A DNA stretch of 64,000 bases, from contig NZ_CP040910.1 in assembly GCF_013394085.1 (NCBI RefSeq), positions 1,533,112 to 1,597,111 of the forward strand, written 5' to 3'. A program made the translations under genes and the position numbers. This DNA is from Limosilactobacillus fermentum. Its GTDB lineage: Bacteria > Bacillota > Bacilli > Lactobacillales > Lactobacillaceae. The notes below the pieces were generated by a model. It did not search any database, had not been told where the DNA came from, and was given only the letters and a program-made list of their open reading frames with translations. Of this stretch, positions 1 through 8,098 are shown one piece after another. Numbering within the stretch: position 1 is the first letter of the stretch; every line of letters starts with the position of its first letter.

Positions 1-84
1 CACCAACGTTCTGAAGAATGGCTTTAGAAATGGTCAGAGGCCTATTTGAATATATATAGGCCCTATTTATAACCTGTTAAAATC

Positions 85-450
85 TTATAAAAAAACTATA
101 ATCTTAATTTCTGTTGAATTAGAAAATATATTTTTCCACAAATCAGTACTGCTAAATTCAAATAAGGGACGTAGATTCTCTTGTGAATCTATAATACCAA
201 ATTTAAAACACGTTTCTTGTGGATAATAATAAAATTGTCCCTTCGATAAAAGATCGCTGTTTTGAGATTTTTCTTTTGCCTTTTCTACGATGCCTTTTAT
301 AAGACCAGGTATTTTCAAATCTAGCAGCTCTAAATCATAGTTGGAAGTTTTAGCGGTACTATACCCTAGAGATTGTTCAGGAATTGCTGTAATTGAACTC
401 CCCGTATTGTCAGTAAATGTTGTTAAGGACTGAAACTTGAAAGCAGATAA
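85..450 (-). pseudogene. Remnant of an unrecognised gene (3' part)
   Basis: An open frame of about 121 codons without a stop runs from a TGA at 451-453 to a TAA at 85-87. The only start inside it is a TTG at 318, which would give 77 residues. Because the frame stays open upstream of that TTG, almost up to the inverted repeat of the IS4 element at 430, I read this as a gene whose 5' end was lost. I do not recognise the protein. It is moderately charged, has no clear membrane segment and ends in a hydrophobic tail (IKIIVFL). It could also be a chance open frame in AT-rich DNA. Confidence 0.3.
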
Positions 451-514
451 TCACCCCAAAGTGCCCCTAATCACGTGGCCCATTTGAAATTTAGGCTCAC
501 TAAATTAGTCAGTT

Positions 515-1867
515 TCAAGCGGCTTGAAACTGTTTGGCAACGGATTGTGGTAGGTGCTTAATAAATTGGTTAACAGTCCCCTCGAGGAGGTTCCTTGGGA
601 TAATTGGTTCATCTTCCATGAATTCTTGTAAAGTTTTTACGAACCATACCAATACCTCAGTAATGTTCAAATCAGGCATGGCTTCTCCCATAATGTAAAA
701 TAGATCGCCAATGGTTCGATCGTCCCGCTCTTGCCTTTCCTGCCACGCTAGGAGGTCATATGTCATCATGACCATGGCAAGGTGACCGCAAAGACCGTCA
801 TACTTCTGGACCTGAGTTTGGTCAAAACGTAAGTATTGCTTGGCAGCTTTGAAGTAGGTCTCGATCTGCCAGCGCCGGCCATATAGTTGAATGATTTCAT
901 TTGGGCGGAGAGAGGTCTTCGTAGTTGCCAAGACTAAATAGTTGTTGGCATGGTGGCGATTGCTTACGAACACCAACTTTAATTCAACGCCCGATAGACT
1001 TTCAACGACACAACTATACTGGTAAGTGGCGCCTTCTTTAGACTTACGCCCTTCTGTCTGGAGTCGCTGGTAGAGCGTCTTAACGGAATACAGGCGCTTA
1101 CGATAGCGATAGTAAACCTTCTTGGAACGCTTTAGCATTCCAACCCCATCAAGGCCGAGCTGGTTGATCAGGTCAAACATTTTAGGTGAACTATACCAGC
1201 TATCAAAGAGAACATATTGAGCTGGAACACCATTCTGAAGGGCTTGGGAAACCAGATCAACGGCGGCTTCATTCATCTTAGTTCGTGCTTGGTTTCGACG
1301 TTGACTAGCTAAGGTCCGCTGATCGTTCTTCAAGCAAGGTCCCAATTGATTCTCCGCTTTTCCACTCGACATTAAAGCGAAATTAACCGGGAGAAAGGTG
1401 TTGGCGTCACTCCAGCCCAGGGTGAGAGCCCGGTAGCCACGGACGTATACCCCTTTATTGTGGTCGTAAACTCGAGCGAGTAGCTCAGCCTTCTTGGCAT
1501 AAGGACGGGCAAAGAGACTGTCATCAATGATTAGTGCTAGTCGGCGGCGGGAATCGATAAAGGGGCGAAGGGCCTTGATTACTTGGCTCGTTAAGAGGCA
1601 GGTTAACTTTTGCCAATTGGTTCGGCCATCATTCAGAAAATTACGGGCCGTCCGGGTGGTGAAATTAGCGTCTGATTGCGCACGGTAAAGTGATTTACGG
1701 GCAAAGATGGTCGTCATTAACCACTTAATCATCATCAACGGGCTGATTGGCGTGTGTCGTTTAAAGTTAATTTGATGAATAATTTTACCTAGACCAATCT
1801 GCTTAAAGAAGGTCCGGATTAAGAATTGAGCCTCGTCATTCGATTGCGATTGCTTTATACTGTTCAT
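515..1867 (-). CDS. IS4-family transposase
   Basis: This 450-residue DDE transposase has the IS4-family YREK signature near its C-terminus: Y-x2-R-x3-E-x6-K is matched exactly in LYGRRWQIETYFKAAK. Earlier acidic positions are visible in LALIIDDSLF (about residue 115) and VLFDSWYSS (about residue 223). The start at 1867 is supported by AAAGGAG eleven bases upstream. The frame is intact, so the element may still be active. Confidence 0.9.
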   Translation of the reverse strand: MNSIKQSQSNDEAQFLIRTFFKQIGLGKIIHQINFKRHTPISPLMMIKWLMTTIFARKSLYRAQSDANFTTRTARNFLNDGRTNWQKLTCLLTSQVIKALRPFIDSRRRLALIIDDSLFARPYAKKAELLARVYDHNKGVYVRGYRALTLGWSDANTFLPVNFALMSSGKAENQLGPCLKNDQRTLASQRRNQARTKMNEAAVDLVSQALQNGVPAQYVLFDSWYSSPKMFDLINQLGLDGVGMLKRSKKVYYRYRKRLYSVKTLYQRLQTEGRKSKEGATYQYSCVVESLSGVELKLVFVSNRHHANNYLVLATTKTSLRPNEIIQLYGRRWQIETYFKAAKQYLRFDQTQVQKYDGLCGHLAMVMMTYDLLAWQERQERDDRTIGDLFYIMGEAMPDLNITEVLVWFVKTLQEFMEDEPIIPRNLLEGTVNQFIKHLPQSVAKQFQAA

Positions 1868-1950
1868 AGCGCAAGAACTCCTTTACTTTGGTTTTGATCA
1901 GTTAAAGTATAACGTAGGAGAGCTTGCGTTTTTCTATTTTTAGAGTGGAA

Positions 1951-1989
1951 AAGCGCAGAATGACGGGTTAAGCCCGCTATTCTGCGCTT
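1951..1989. repeat. Strong hairpin at the right end of the IS4 element
   Basis: AAGCGCAGAAT (1951-1961) pairs perfectly with ATTCTGCGCTT (1979-1989). An inner CGGG/CCCG stem closes a small loop. The hairpin overlaps the right inverted repeat and lies upstream of the transposase start. It would interrupt transcripts reading into the element from the neighbouring DNA. The position is directly visible; the insulating role is inferred from similar structures in other ISs. Confidence 0.6.
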
Positions 1990-2006
1990 TCAAGTTTCAG
2001 ATTTAA

Positions 2007-2032
2007 TGTGTAAACTTGACAGGGCACAGTAC
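2007..2032 (+). repeat. Possible remnant end of an IS3-type element
   Basis: The 26 bases from 2007 match the right end of the two IS3 copies (8045-8070) at 21 positions, including an exact CTTGACAGGG core. They abut the IS4 element. No transposase sequence accompanies them, so this would be only a terminal scrap. The open frame of 61 codons across 2006-2191 looks spurious. Confidence 0.3.
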
Positions 2033-2168
2033 CGATCAAAGATCCTTCATTTGCTGCATTGCTGGTCCTACTTTATTCAACAATTCCGGTATCTTTACCT
2101 TTTTACGATTTTTTTAATATGGCAAAATAACGTAAAACACCAAAGTTACTATAAAAAAGACGTTTTAG

Positions 2169-2219
2169 TAAAAAGTGTCCAAGAAAGCTAGATCAATAAT
2201 CTAACCTTCTCGGACACTT
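2169..2219 (-). terminator. Rho-independent terminator of nox
   Basis: AAGTGTCC (2173-2180) pairs with GGACACTT (2212-2219), with further imperfect pairing inside. Read on the minus strand the hairpin is followed by a T-run. It lies 30 bases beyond the nox stop codon. Confidence 0.8.
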
Positions 2220-2248
2220 CATACTACGTATAAACCGATTAATTTACT

Positions 2249-3619
2249 TTAGAAGCGTGCATAACCTAAAGCATGTTGCGCAGCCAAATTAATTAAACTC
2301 CATTGCCGGTCGTAACCAGGTTGGAAGAAGAAGTCAGCTTCGGCTAAATCTTCAAGCGTCAAACGATGCTCTACCGCTAATGCCAAAACATTTCCTTGAG
2401 CAGTTAAATCACATGTTGAAAGGACTGCGCCGCCTAAAACAATGTGGGTATGAGGGTCAAACGTGATATCAACATCCACGCGAACATTGCCCTCTGACTC
2501 AGGAACGTATGCTGGACGGATGTGATCGACATAGTGTGAATTAACAATTTCAACGTTAGAACGTTCTGCAGTAAATTCATTTACACCCGTAGAAGCAAAG
2601 TGTTCGTCAAATACATGCAATGCTGATGAGCCAACTACGCCTTTAAAGATTTGGGTTGGTTTCTTCTCGAAAATATGGTTTACAACGTATTGAGCTTCAC
2701 GCCGTGCAGTTGTAGCTAAAGCAATTGGAGATGGTTTTCCAGCCGGGATAGATAGTGGTAAGATGGCATCTCCGACTGCAAATATGTCGGGCACGTTGGT
2801 TCTCAAGTAGCCATCCACATTGATGAATCCGCGATCTGTCAGGTCCACTACGCCCTTGAGCCATTCTGTATTAGGTTGTACCCCGGCAGCTTGAATTACA
2901 AGGTCCGCAGGGTAACTACCCTTCTTAGTTTCCACACTGGCAACTTTTCCGTCGCCCTTAAATGCGGTAATGCTCTGGCTCATTTCTACTTGGACGCCGT
3001 TGTCAGTCAGCGTTTTATCGATAATTTCAGTCATTTCATGGTTGAGATAATTGCCGAGGGGACGATCGATGAAGTCAAATAAAGTGACGTGTTTACCTTT
3101 CTTAGCAAATACTTCAGCTGCTTCAATCCCGATGTATCCTGAACCAACCACCGCAACATTTTTAATACTATCATCAGTTAATGCTGCCTTAATCTTTGTA
3201 GCCCAGTCGTAACCTCGCATTAAATATACATTTTCAAGGTCTGTACCTGGGACAGGCAAATTCTTAGGCGTCACTCCTGAACTAAGAATCAATTTATCAT
3301 AAGCAACTTGTTCTTCTGTACCTTCTTTTAAATCTTTAACGGTTACCTGTTTTTGGTCAACATCAATTGCTGTAACTTGATGGTTATTAAAAATATTTCC
3401 GCCTTTGGAAGTGATGTCTTCTGGTCGGAAATTCCTTACGTCATTAACATCTGTAACTTGGTCTTCTAAGTAAAGTTGCATCCCACAGGACATGAACGAT
3501 ACGAAATCACCCATTTCATAAATCGTAACATCGACGTTATCGTATTTATCCAACAGCTCAATTGCCGATTCATGACCGCCATGTGATGCCCCAACAATAA
3601 TAACTTTTGCTTTATCCAT
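2249..3619 (-). CDS. nox: FAD-dependent NADH oxidase (Nox / CoA-disulfide reductase family)
   Basis: This 456-residue flavoprotein probably reduces O2 to water with NADH, regenerating NAD+ in the cytoplasm. The FAD-binding N-terminus carries GASHGG (10-15). The redox-active cysteine of NADH oxidases and peroxidases is C45 in MSCGMQLY. The NAD-binding fold is VVGSGYIG (157-164), with an acidic residue in LFDFIDR suggesting NADH preference. The second FAD motif is DIFAVGDA (278-285). Length and order fit the family. AGGGGG precedes the ATG. The gene stands alone, with its own terminator and a palindrome in the promoter. A NADH peroxidase cannot be excluded from sequence alone. Confidence 0.88.
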   Translation of the reverse strand: MDKAKVIIVGASHGGHESAIELLDKYDNVDVTIYEMGDFVSFMSCGMQLYLEDQVTDVNDVRNFRPEDITSKGGNIFNNHQVTAIDVDQKQVTVKDLKEGTEEQVAYDKLILSSGVTPKNLPVPGTDLENVYLMRGYDWATKIKAALTDDSIKNVAVVGSGYIGIEAAEVFAKKGKHVTLFDFIDRPLGNYLNHEMTEIIDKTLTDNGVQVEMSQSITAFKGDGKVASVETKKGSYPADLVIQAAGVQPNTEWLKGVVDLTDRGFINVDGYLRTNVPDIFAVGDAILPLSIPAGKPSPIALATTARREAQYVVNHIFEKKPTQIFKGVVGSSALHVFDEHFASTGVNEFTAERSNVEIVNSHYVDHIRPAYVPESEGNVRVDVDITFDPHTHIVLGGAVLSTCDLTAQGNVLALAVEHRLTLEDLAEADFFFQPGYDRQWSLINLAAQHALGYARF

Positions 3620-3668
3620 CTATAATATCCCCCTATTCATAATATTACAGCTATAGTGTAACTCTTTT

Positions 3669-3683
3669 TGTAAACCGCTTACA
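3669..3683. promoter_or_regulatory. 15-bp imperfect palindrome in the nox promoter (cre-like)
   Basis: TGTAAACCGCTTACA has outer arms TGTAA/TTACA. It resembles a catabolite-responsive element but is one base longer than the usual 14-bp consensus. On the minus strand, TTGTAA inside it could be a -35 with TACACT 18 bases downstream as -10. A repressor bound here would block the promoter. CcpA control is a guess. Confidence 0.35.
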
Positions 3684-3845
3684 AACAAAACGACAGTAAT
3701 TTTATAAAAGCTATACTTTATTGCATTAAATGTATTTGTTTAAGGTAGATTGTAAAATTTAAGTTGAACATAATTAGTGGACAGAAAAACCCATAAAGGT
3801 CTTTAATGGTGTCACCACAACATTCCATTAGAAAGAAGGACCTTT

Positions 3846-4289
3846 ATGGGCACCACTATTTTATCATTTGAAGACCGCGTTGTCATCGAAACACTTCATC
3901 ATGAAAAGCACTCACTTCAATATATTGCCGATTATTTAGGCTTTAGTAAAACCACTATCTTTAATGAGGTTCATCGCTTAGCTGGTTAGTATCACGCAGT
4001 TAAGGCTCAAACTGACCATGAAGTTAAACTTAGTCATCGTGGTCGTAAAACCATCTTAACGACTAACCTAAAGCTATTGATTGAAGAAAAAATCAAGATC
4101 CAAAAATGGTCAATTGAACAAGTGGCTCATGTAGTTAGAATTGCCTACAAAACCATCTATAACTGGATTGATCAGGGACTACTGGATATTAATGTGACTG
4201 ATTTACCTGACCATGGTATTCGTCGCAAACGATCTAAAGAAAGCCGTGGTAGTTTTAGTTATGGACGTTCCATCGAAGTTTGGGCCTAG
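3846..4289 (+). pseudogene. IS30-family transposase, N-terminal fragment with an internal stop
   Basis: Reading from the ATG at 3846 gives an IS30-type N-terminus with a helix-turn-helix (YIADYLGFSKTTIFNEVHRL). An in-frame TAG stands at 3987-3989. The same frame then continues (SIEQVAHVVRIAYKTIYNWIDQG) to a TAG at 4287. The DDE catalytic half is missing because the next element begins at 4288. This is a dead remnant. Confidence 0.8.
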
Positions 4290-4361
4290 AATAAAAAGTG
4301 TACAAGTTAAATAGAGACTCTGATTTAGTATAATTAAGGAAGTAAATTGGAGGATCAAATA

Positions 4362-4580
4362 ATGACGAAGCACAGTTATGACAAGGAATTTAAGGAACAG
4401 GCCGTTCAGTATTACTTAGATAACAAGGATCACATGACCATGAATGAAATAAGTAAGAATCTAGGTATTGGGGCTAGTACATTACATAAATGGATTAAGC
4501 TGTTTACTGAGACTGGGGAGTTTGGCCGTGGCTCTGGTAATTTTGCCAGCGATAAGGACAAGGAGCGATCGAAGTATTAA
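4362..4580 (+). pseudogene. IS3 orfA (HTH subunit), internally deleted
   Basis: It starts at the ATG at 4362 behind GGAGG. It encodes the usual HTH (MTMNEISKNLGIGASTLHKWIK) and then ends abruptly in DKERSKY. The expected leucine-zipper end (IEVLKKSIGIL) is encoded immediately downstream, but in another frame (4568-4600). A stretch between the HTH and this segment is therefore missing, and the frame is lost. The frameshift heptamer A_AAA_AAA remains at 4579-4585 but is no longer read in the right phase. Confidence 0.7.
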
Positions 4581-5511
4581 AAAAATCAATCGGGATTCTG
4601 AGCAAGTAACTACCGAAAAGGTGTACCAAGAAATGGACGTTCAGCACGCTTTGGAATCCCACCCTTCCATCAATGGTATGTGTGATTATGTTGGAATCTC
4701 AAGAAGTGGTTACTATCAACGAGAAAAGCGTCATAATCACCAATCACCGCGAAAGCTTCGGAAGAAGTTTATTCAAGGTGAAATTAAAGCAATTTGGCTC
4801 AAAAGCCTTTGTATTTACGGTGCCGGCAAAATCACCCAAGAACTTCGCTCAAAAGGATATAAGATCGCTGAACGAACTGTTGGTAAGTATATGCGTGAAC
4901 TTGGCATTCACGCCGTTTACCTAACCTCTTGGACGACTACCACTCGCAATTCTAAGTTTGATAAACAGCTAATAAATATTTTAGACGAGCAGTTCAATCC
5001 ATTGCGACCAAACGCCGTTTGGTGCATTGACACCACTTATATTCCAGTTCATGACGGATTCGTTTATTTAACCAGTATTATGGACTTGTACTCCCGACGG
5101 ATCATTGGTTGGGACTTATCTGAAACCTTGGAGGTATCGAATGTCATCCCACTTATTGAAAAGACTAAGCACAGTCGCCATATTAGCAAGCCATTAATCA
5201 TGCACAGTGATCGTGGTAGTCAGTTTACGTCTGAAGCTTACAATCAAGTTACAGCTAACATGACATTAAGCTATTCAAAGAAAGCTTATCCTTGGGATAA
5301 TGCCTGCATTGAGTCGTTTCATGCCTTGATTAAGCGTGAATGGATAAATCGGTTTAAAATCCATTCATACTCCGAAGCTAAACGACTAGTTTTTCAGTAC
5401 ATTGAAACGTTTTACAACACAGTTAGAATTCACAGTCACTGTGGATTCAAATCACCAAAGCAACTTGAAGATGAGTATCAAACTCAAATTCAAAATTTAG
5501 TCGTGGCATAG
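4570..5511 (+). CDS. IS3-family transposase OrfB (rve integrase domain)
   Basis: The orfB frame runs through KVYQEMDVQHALESHPSING to the stop at 5511. The DDE core is visible: VWCIDTTYIP (first D), HSDRGSQFTS (second D) and WDNACIESFHALIKRE (E). An HTH_21-like segment precedes it. Natural expression would be by -1 slippage from orfA at 4579-4585. Because orfA is damaged, this part is probably not made as the normal fusion. The same frame is open from 4468, but that part overlaps orfA. Confidence 0.75.
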   Translation, partial: RSIKKINRDSEQVTTEKVYQEMDVQHALESHPSINGMCDYVGISRSGYYQREKRHNHQSPRKLRKKFIQGEIKAIWLKSLCIYGAGKITQELRSKGYKIAERTVGKYMRELGIHAVYLTSWTTTTRNSKFDKQLINILDEQFNPLRPNAVWCIDTTYIPVHDGFVYLTSIMDLYSRRIIGWDLSETLEVSNVIPLIEKTKHSRHISKPLIMHSDRGSQFTSEAYNQVTANMTLSYSKKAYPWDNACIESFHALIKREWINRFKIHSYSEAKRLVFQYIETFYNTVRIHSHCGFKSPKQLEDEYQTQIQNLVVA

Positions 5512-5555
5512 GACAAAAAAGTCTCTATTTAAATTGTCTATTTTATTGACAGGGG

Positions 5556-6149
5556 ACCATACGCGCACGGGGGATTAAAGATATTCAGTTGTTCATCGCC
5601 GACGGTTTAGTTGGACTTCAATCTGCGATTGAGGCTAACTACCCGCAGGCGAAGTTTCAACGGTGCTGGGTCCACGCAGAGCGCAACCTTTTAGGGTACG
5701 TTCGCAAAAACGATCGCAGGGAGATTATCACCGACTTTAAGGCTATTCGGCAAGCAGAGAACCTACAAGCCGCCAAAGAACGATTGGCGGCTTTCAGTGC
5801 TAAGTGGGAGTCCAGTTATAAGCGTCGAATCAAGAATCTAGTCCAAATGGAGGAGCTATTCACGTTCTTCAGTTTTCCAACTGCGATCCGTCAGACCATC
5901 TACTCGACGAACCTAATTGAGTCGTTCAATAAGAGCCTGAAGAAGATGGTCCGACGTAAAGAGCAGTTCCCAAACGAAGGGGCCCTCGATCGCTTTATCA
6001 TGACGCAAGTAATGGAGTACAACGATAAATTTGAGAATCGAGCACATCGGGGATTCAAGGACTGTCACGACACGCTTGATTCGATGTTTTAGAATCGCCA
6101 ATTCATGCGGGCGAAGTTTCCTTTTTTACACAACATTCTTGACACTCTC
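5556..6149 (+). pseudogene. IS256-family (mutator-type) transposase, C-terminal fragment
   Basis: The frame is open from the edge of the preceding IS3 element to the stop at 6092. It has typical IS256-family sequence: LFIADGLVGLQ with the catalytic aspartate, then QRCWVHAERN and RQTIYSTNLIESFNKSLKK. The N-terminal half is lost. Bases 6126-6149 look like an IS256-type terminal repeat and abut a truncated sugar-transporter gene, so this element apparently inserted into that gene. Confidence 0.8.
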
Positions 6150-6319
6150 ACTTGCACGGCCAATATGGCAATCCCATGCAGCCGCTGGTTGCCTCCATCA
6201 ACAGCTCCTTTTGGTGCAGCTACGCCCTTTTGCAGAAGTACAAGGACTGGCCGGTCTTTATTGCCAATGTCCCTGGCATTATCTTCGGCCTGATCACTTT
6301 TGTAACTGCCTTGCACTAA
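6150..6319 (+). pseudogene. SemiSWEET sugar transporter, C-terminal remnant
   Basis: One frame reads GQYGNPMQPLVASINSSFW, then tyrosine- and tryptophan-rich membrane sequence, DWPVFIANVPG and IIFGLITFVTALH before TAA at 6317-6319. This matches the second half of lactobacillar SemiSWEET proteins (three-helix sugar transporters that dimerise): the QPL...N pore segment and the conserved NxPG helix break. The N-terminal helix is missing, displaced by the IS256 fragment. The gene pointed toward the crp/fnr-type gene and once shared its terminator. Confidence 0.65.
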
Positions 6320-6347
6320 GCCGTCTTCATCTTTCTTTTTCGATAGT

Positions 6348-6370
6348 AAAAAATCTCCTCCTAGTAATAA
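6348..6370. terminator. Left arm of a bidirectional terminator split by an IS
   Basis: AAAAATCTCCTCCTAG (6349-6364) is nearly complementary to CTAGAGGGAGATTTTT (8075-8090), on the other side of the IS3 copy. One mismatch and one wobble interrupt 16 pairs. Joined, they form a classic hairpin with A- and T-runs, serving the SemiSWEET gene on the plus strand and the metal operon on the minus strand. The insertion took place in the loop. Confidence 0.75.
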
Positions 6371-6437
6371 GGCTATAATCCCCTTAAAGGTAACAAGTAT
6401 GAAACCCAAGACTTATTATCGCTAGGGGGATTTTTAT

Positions 6438-7149
6438 TTGCCAAGCTATTCGACACTAGATCGGCTATATTTTCTAAGTTGTTATCAGGATTCGGATCTT
6501 TCGATCAAGGTTTTCGCTGATTACAACGGGATCCACGATGGTTCATTACGTCGTTGGATTAAAGGATTCCTTCAGGAAGGAGTACTGGGGGTTAGGCGGA
6601 GCGCGACCAACCGCCATTTTAGTCTATCTCTCTCTTTCTGCGGTTGTCGACTATCAAGATAACGGCTTATCACGCCAGGAAGTGCTTCATAAGTACAATA
6701 TTCGCAGTAATTCTCAACTAACCGACTGGGTTATTCGGTACAATAGTGGCAAACTACTAGCACCGAAAGGCGCAGGAAAGCGGGTTAGGAAAATGGGACG
6801 GAAAGTCAGTTACGACGAAAAGATTAAGATTGTCCAGTGGGCACTTGATCATGACAGTGATTACCAAGTAACAGCTAAGGAGTTCGACGTTTCGTATAAC
6901 CGAGTGTATGACTGGGTTCGAAAATATCAGGCCACCGGTAACTGGGAAGTCTTAAAGGACCGGCGAGGTAAAAAGCCGCGTCCCAAAGGTGACGCTTTAA
7001 CGCGCGAAGAACAGTTAGAAGAAGAGAACCGACAACTCAAGGCAAAAGTTCGGCGCTTAGAAGTGGAGCGAGCTTTCGCAAAAAAATTGAGAGAAATACG
7101 CAATCGGGAGGTGGACGATCCGCAAAATACGAAGCGATTCAGGAACTAG
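6438..7149 (+). pseudogene. IS3 orfA, copy 1, frameshifted
   Basis: Up to SATNR this matches the 237-residue OrfA of copy 2. Then 24 bases (6616-6639) replace 26 bases of the intact copy, and the first frame ends at 6662. The remaining OrfA, with its second HTH (KIKIVQWALDHDSDYQVTAKEFDVSYNRVYDWVRKY) and coiled coil, continues in another frame to 7149. The product is broken, so this copy would depend on transposase from copy 2. Confidence 0.8.
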
Positions 7150-7166
7150 TTAAGGAAGGTTACACA

Positions 7167-8021
7167 GTGACCGAGTTGGCGGCGGTAGCAAACACGTCGC
7201 GTAAGTCATATTACATTTGGCTCAAGAAAAGGCAGATCAAGACCCAGCAAGAAATCGAGAATGCGAAGATTTTGGCGGCGATTCGTCAAATCGAGAAACG
7301 CCATTTGAACTGTGCGGGTTACCGGAAGGTCACGGCCATTCTTAATAGCGATACCAGCAAGATTAAAGAGTACACTTTTAGCTTCGACTTCCCGATTAAC
7401 ATTAAACGGGTCCGGCGGATTATGCGTGAGCACGGGATCAAAGCTGACATTCGCCAACCGCGTCGTAACCGGGTTAAAGAACAACAACAGTACCTTGAAG
7501 ACAATGTATTACATCGCCAATTTGCCCCTGACCAGCCTAATAAGGTCTGGGTGACTGATACTACGGAACTTACTTACGGTCGTGGAAACAAGGTACGACT
7601 GCACGCAATCATAGATTTGTATGGGAACTATGCGCTTAGTTACTTCATATCTCCAACCGAAACCGCCAAGGACGTAATTAAAGCTTTTGAATTGGCTAAA
7701 CAGAAGACCAGTAGGTTGGCTCCGTTAATTCATACAGATCGTGGATCTGCCTACACTTCAAGGGAATTCAGTAATTACCTTATCCAAAACCAATGCGTCC
7801 ACAGTATGTCAGCGCCGGGGACCCCGGCTGATAATGCGGTAATTGAGCGCTGGTGGTGTGACTTCAAACATCTGTGGCTGGCACACCAGCCAGCGCCTCA
7901 AACGTATGACCAACTCTTAAAGTTAGTGGCAGAAGGCGTTAAGTACTTCAACACCGTTGAAATATCCGGTAAAAGAAAGAATCTCACCGCTGTAGATTAC
8001 TACAGAAGTGAGATTGCATAA
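7167..8021 (+). CDS. IS3-family transposase OrfB, copy 1
   Basis: This 284-residue integrase-like transposase is identical to that of copy 2. Its DDE residues lie in VWVTDTTELTYG, HTDRGSAYTS and ADNAVIERWWCDFKH. The reading frame is open upstream through AKYEAIQELVKEGYTV to A_AAA_AAA at 7080-7086. That heptamer sits in the correct phase for -1 slippage from orfA, so the real product is probably an OrfAB fusion. The GTG at 7167 is only a formal start. Confidence 0.85.
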   Translation: MTELAAVANTSRKSYYIWLKKRQIKTQQEIENAKILAAIRQIEKRHLNCAGYRKVTAILNSDTSKIKEYTFSFDFPINIKRVRRIMREHGIKADIRQPRRNRVKEQQQYLEDNVLHRQFAPDQPNKVWVTDTTELTYGRGNKVRLHAIIDLYGNYALSYFISPTETAKDVIKAFELAKQKTSRLAPLIHTDRGSAYTSREFSNYLIQNQCVHSMSAPGTPADNAVIERWWCDFKHLWLAHQPAPQTYDQLLKLVAEGVKYFNTVEISGKRKNLTAVDYYRSEIA

Positions 8022-8074
8022 CTTAATAATTTTAGATTTCTAAAGTGTTACCTTGACAGGGGGCAGTGCCTAAT

Positions 8075-8090
8075 CTAGAGGGAGATTTTT
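8075..8090. terminator. Right arm of the IS-split terminator
   Basis: CTAGAGGGAGATTTTT lies 8 bases past the stop of the Crp/Fnr-type gene and complements 6349-6364. On its own it cannot fold. Transcripts of the metal operon now run into the IS, antisense to its transposase, unless other sequence stops them. Confidence 0.7.
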
Positions 8091-8098
8091 CTTGTCTA

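Larger units (their letters stand above)
430..2000 (-). mobile_element. IS4-family insertion sequence with 15-bp terminal inverted repeats
   Basis: CTGAAACTTGAAAGC at 430-444 is repeated as its exact reverse complement at 1986-2000, bracketing a single transposase gene. This gives an element of about 1.57 kb. I see no target-site duplication: the flanks (GTTGTTAAGGA on the left, ATTTAATGTGT on the right) do not match. So either the duplication has decayed or the element was moved by recombination. A strong hairpin (1951-1989) lies just inside the right end, upstream of the transposase. Confidence 0.8.
4288..5551 (+). mobile_element. IS3-family element with damaged orfA
   Basis: Imperfect inverted repeats at 4288-4319 and 5520-5551 share an exact inner TTAAATAGAGACT. 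The left neighbour is an IS30 fragment and the right neighbour an IS256 fragment. With different interrupted elements on the two sides and no target duplication, the element sits at a rearrangement junction rather than a simple insertion. Confidence 0.75.
6371..8070 (+). mobile_element. IS3-family element (IS150-like), copy 1, with 3-bp target duplication
   Basis: Comparison with the inverted copy at 11421-13122 fixes both ends: the shared sequence begins GGCTATAATCC and ends GGCAGTGCC. The ends form an imperfect inverted repeat with a shared AAGGTAACA. TAA lies directly on both sides (6368-6370 and 8071-8073), a 3-bp duplication as expected for this family. This copy is 1700 bp. It differs from copy 2 mainly in one block in orfA. 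Confidence 0.85.

Noticed and set aside
2006-2191. 61-codon plus-strand open frame between the IS4 element and nox
   Set aside because: It has no ribosome binding site, and its first part looks like an IS end. Its end overlaps the nox terminator.
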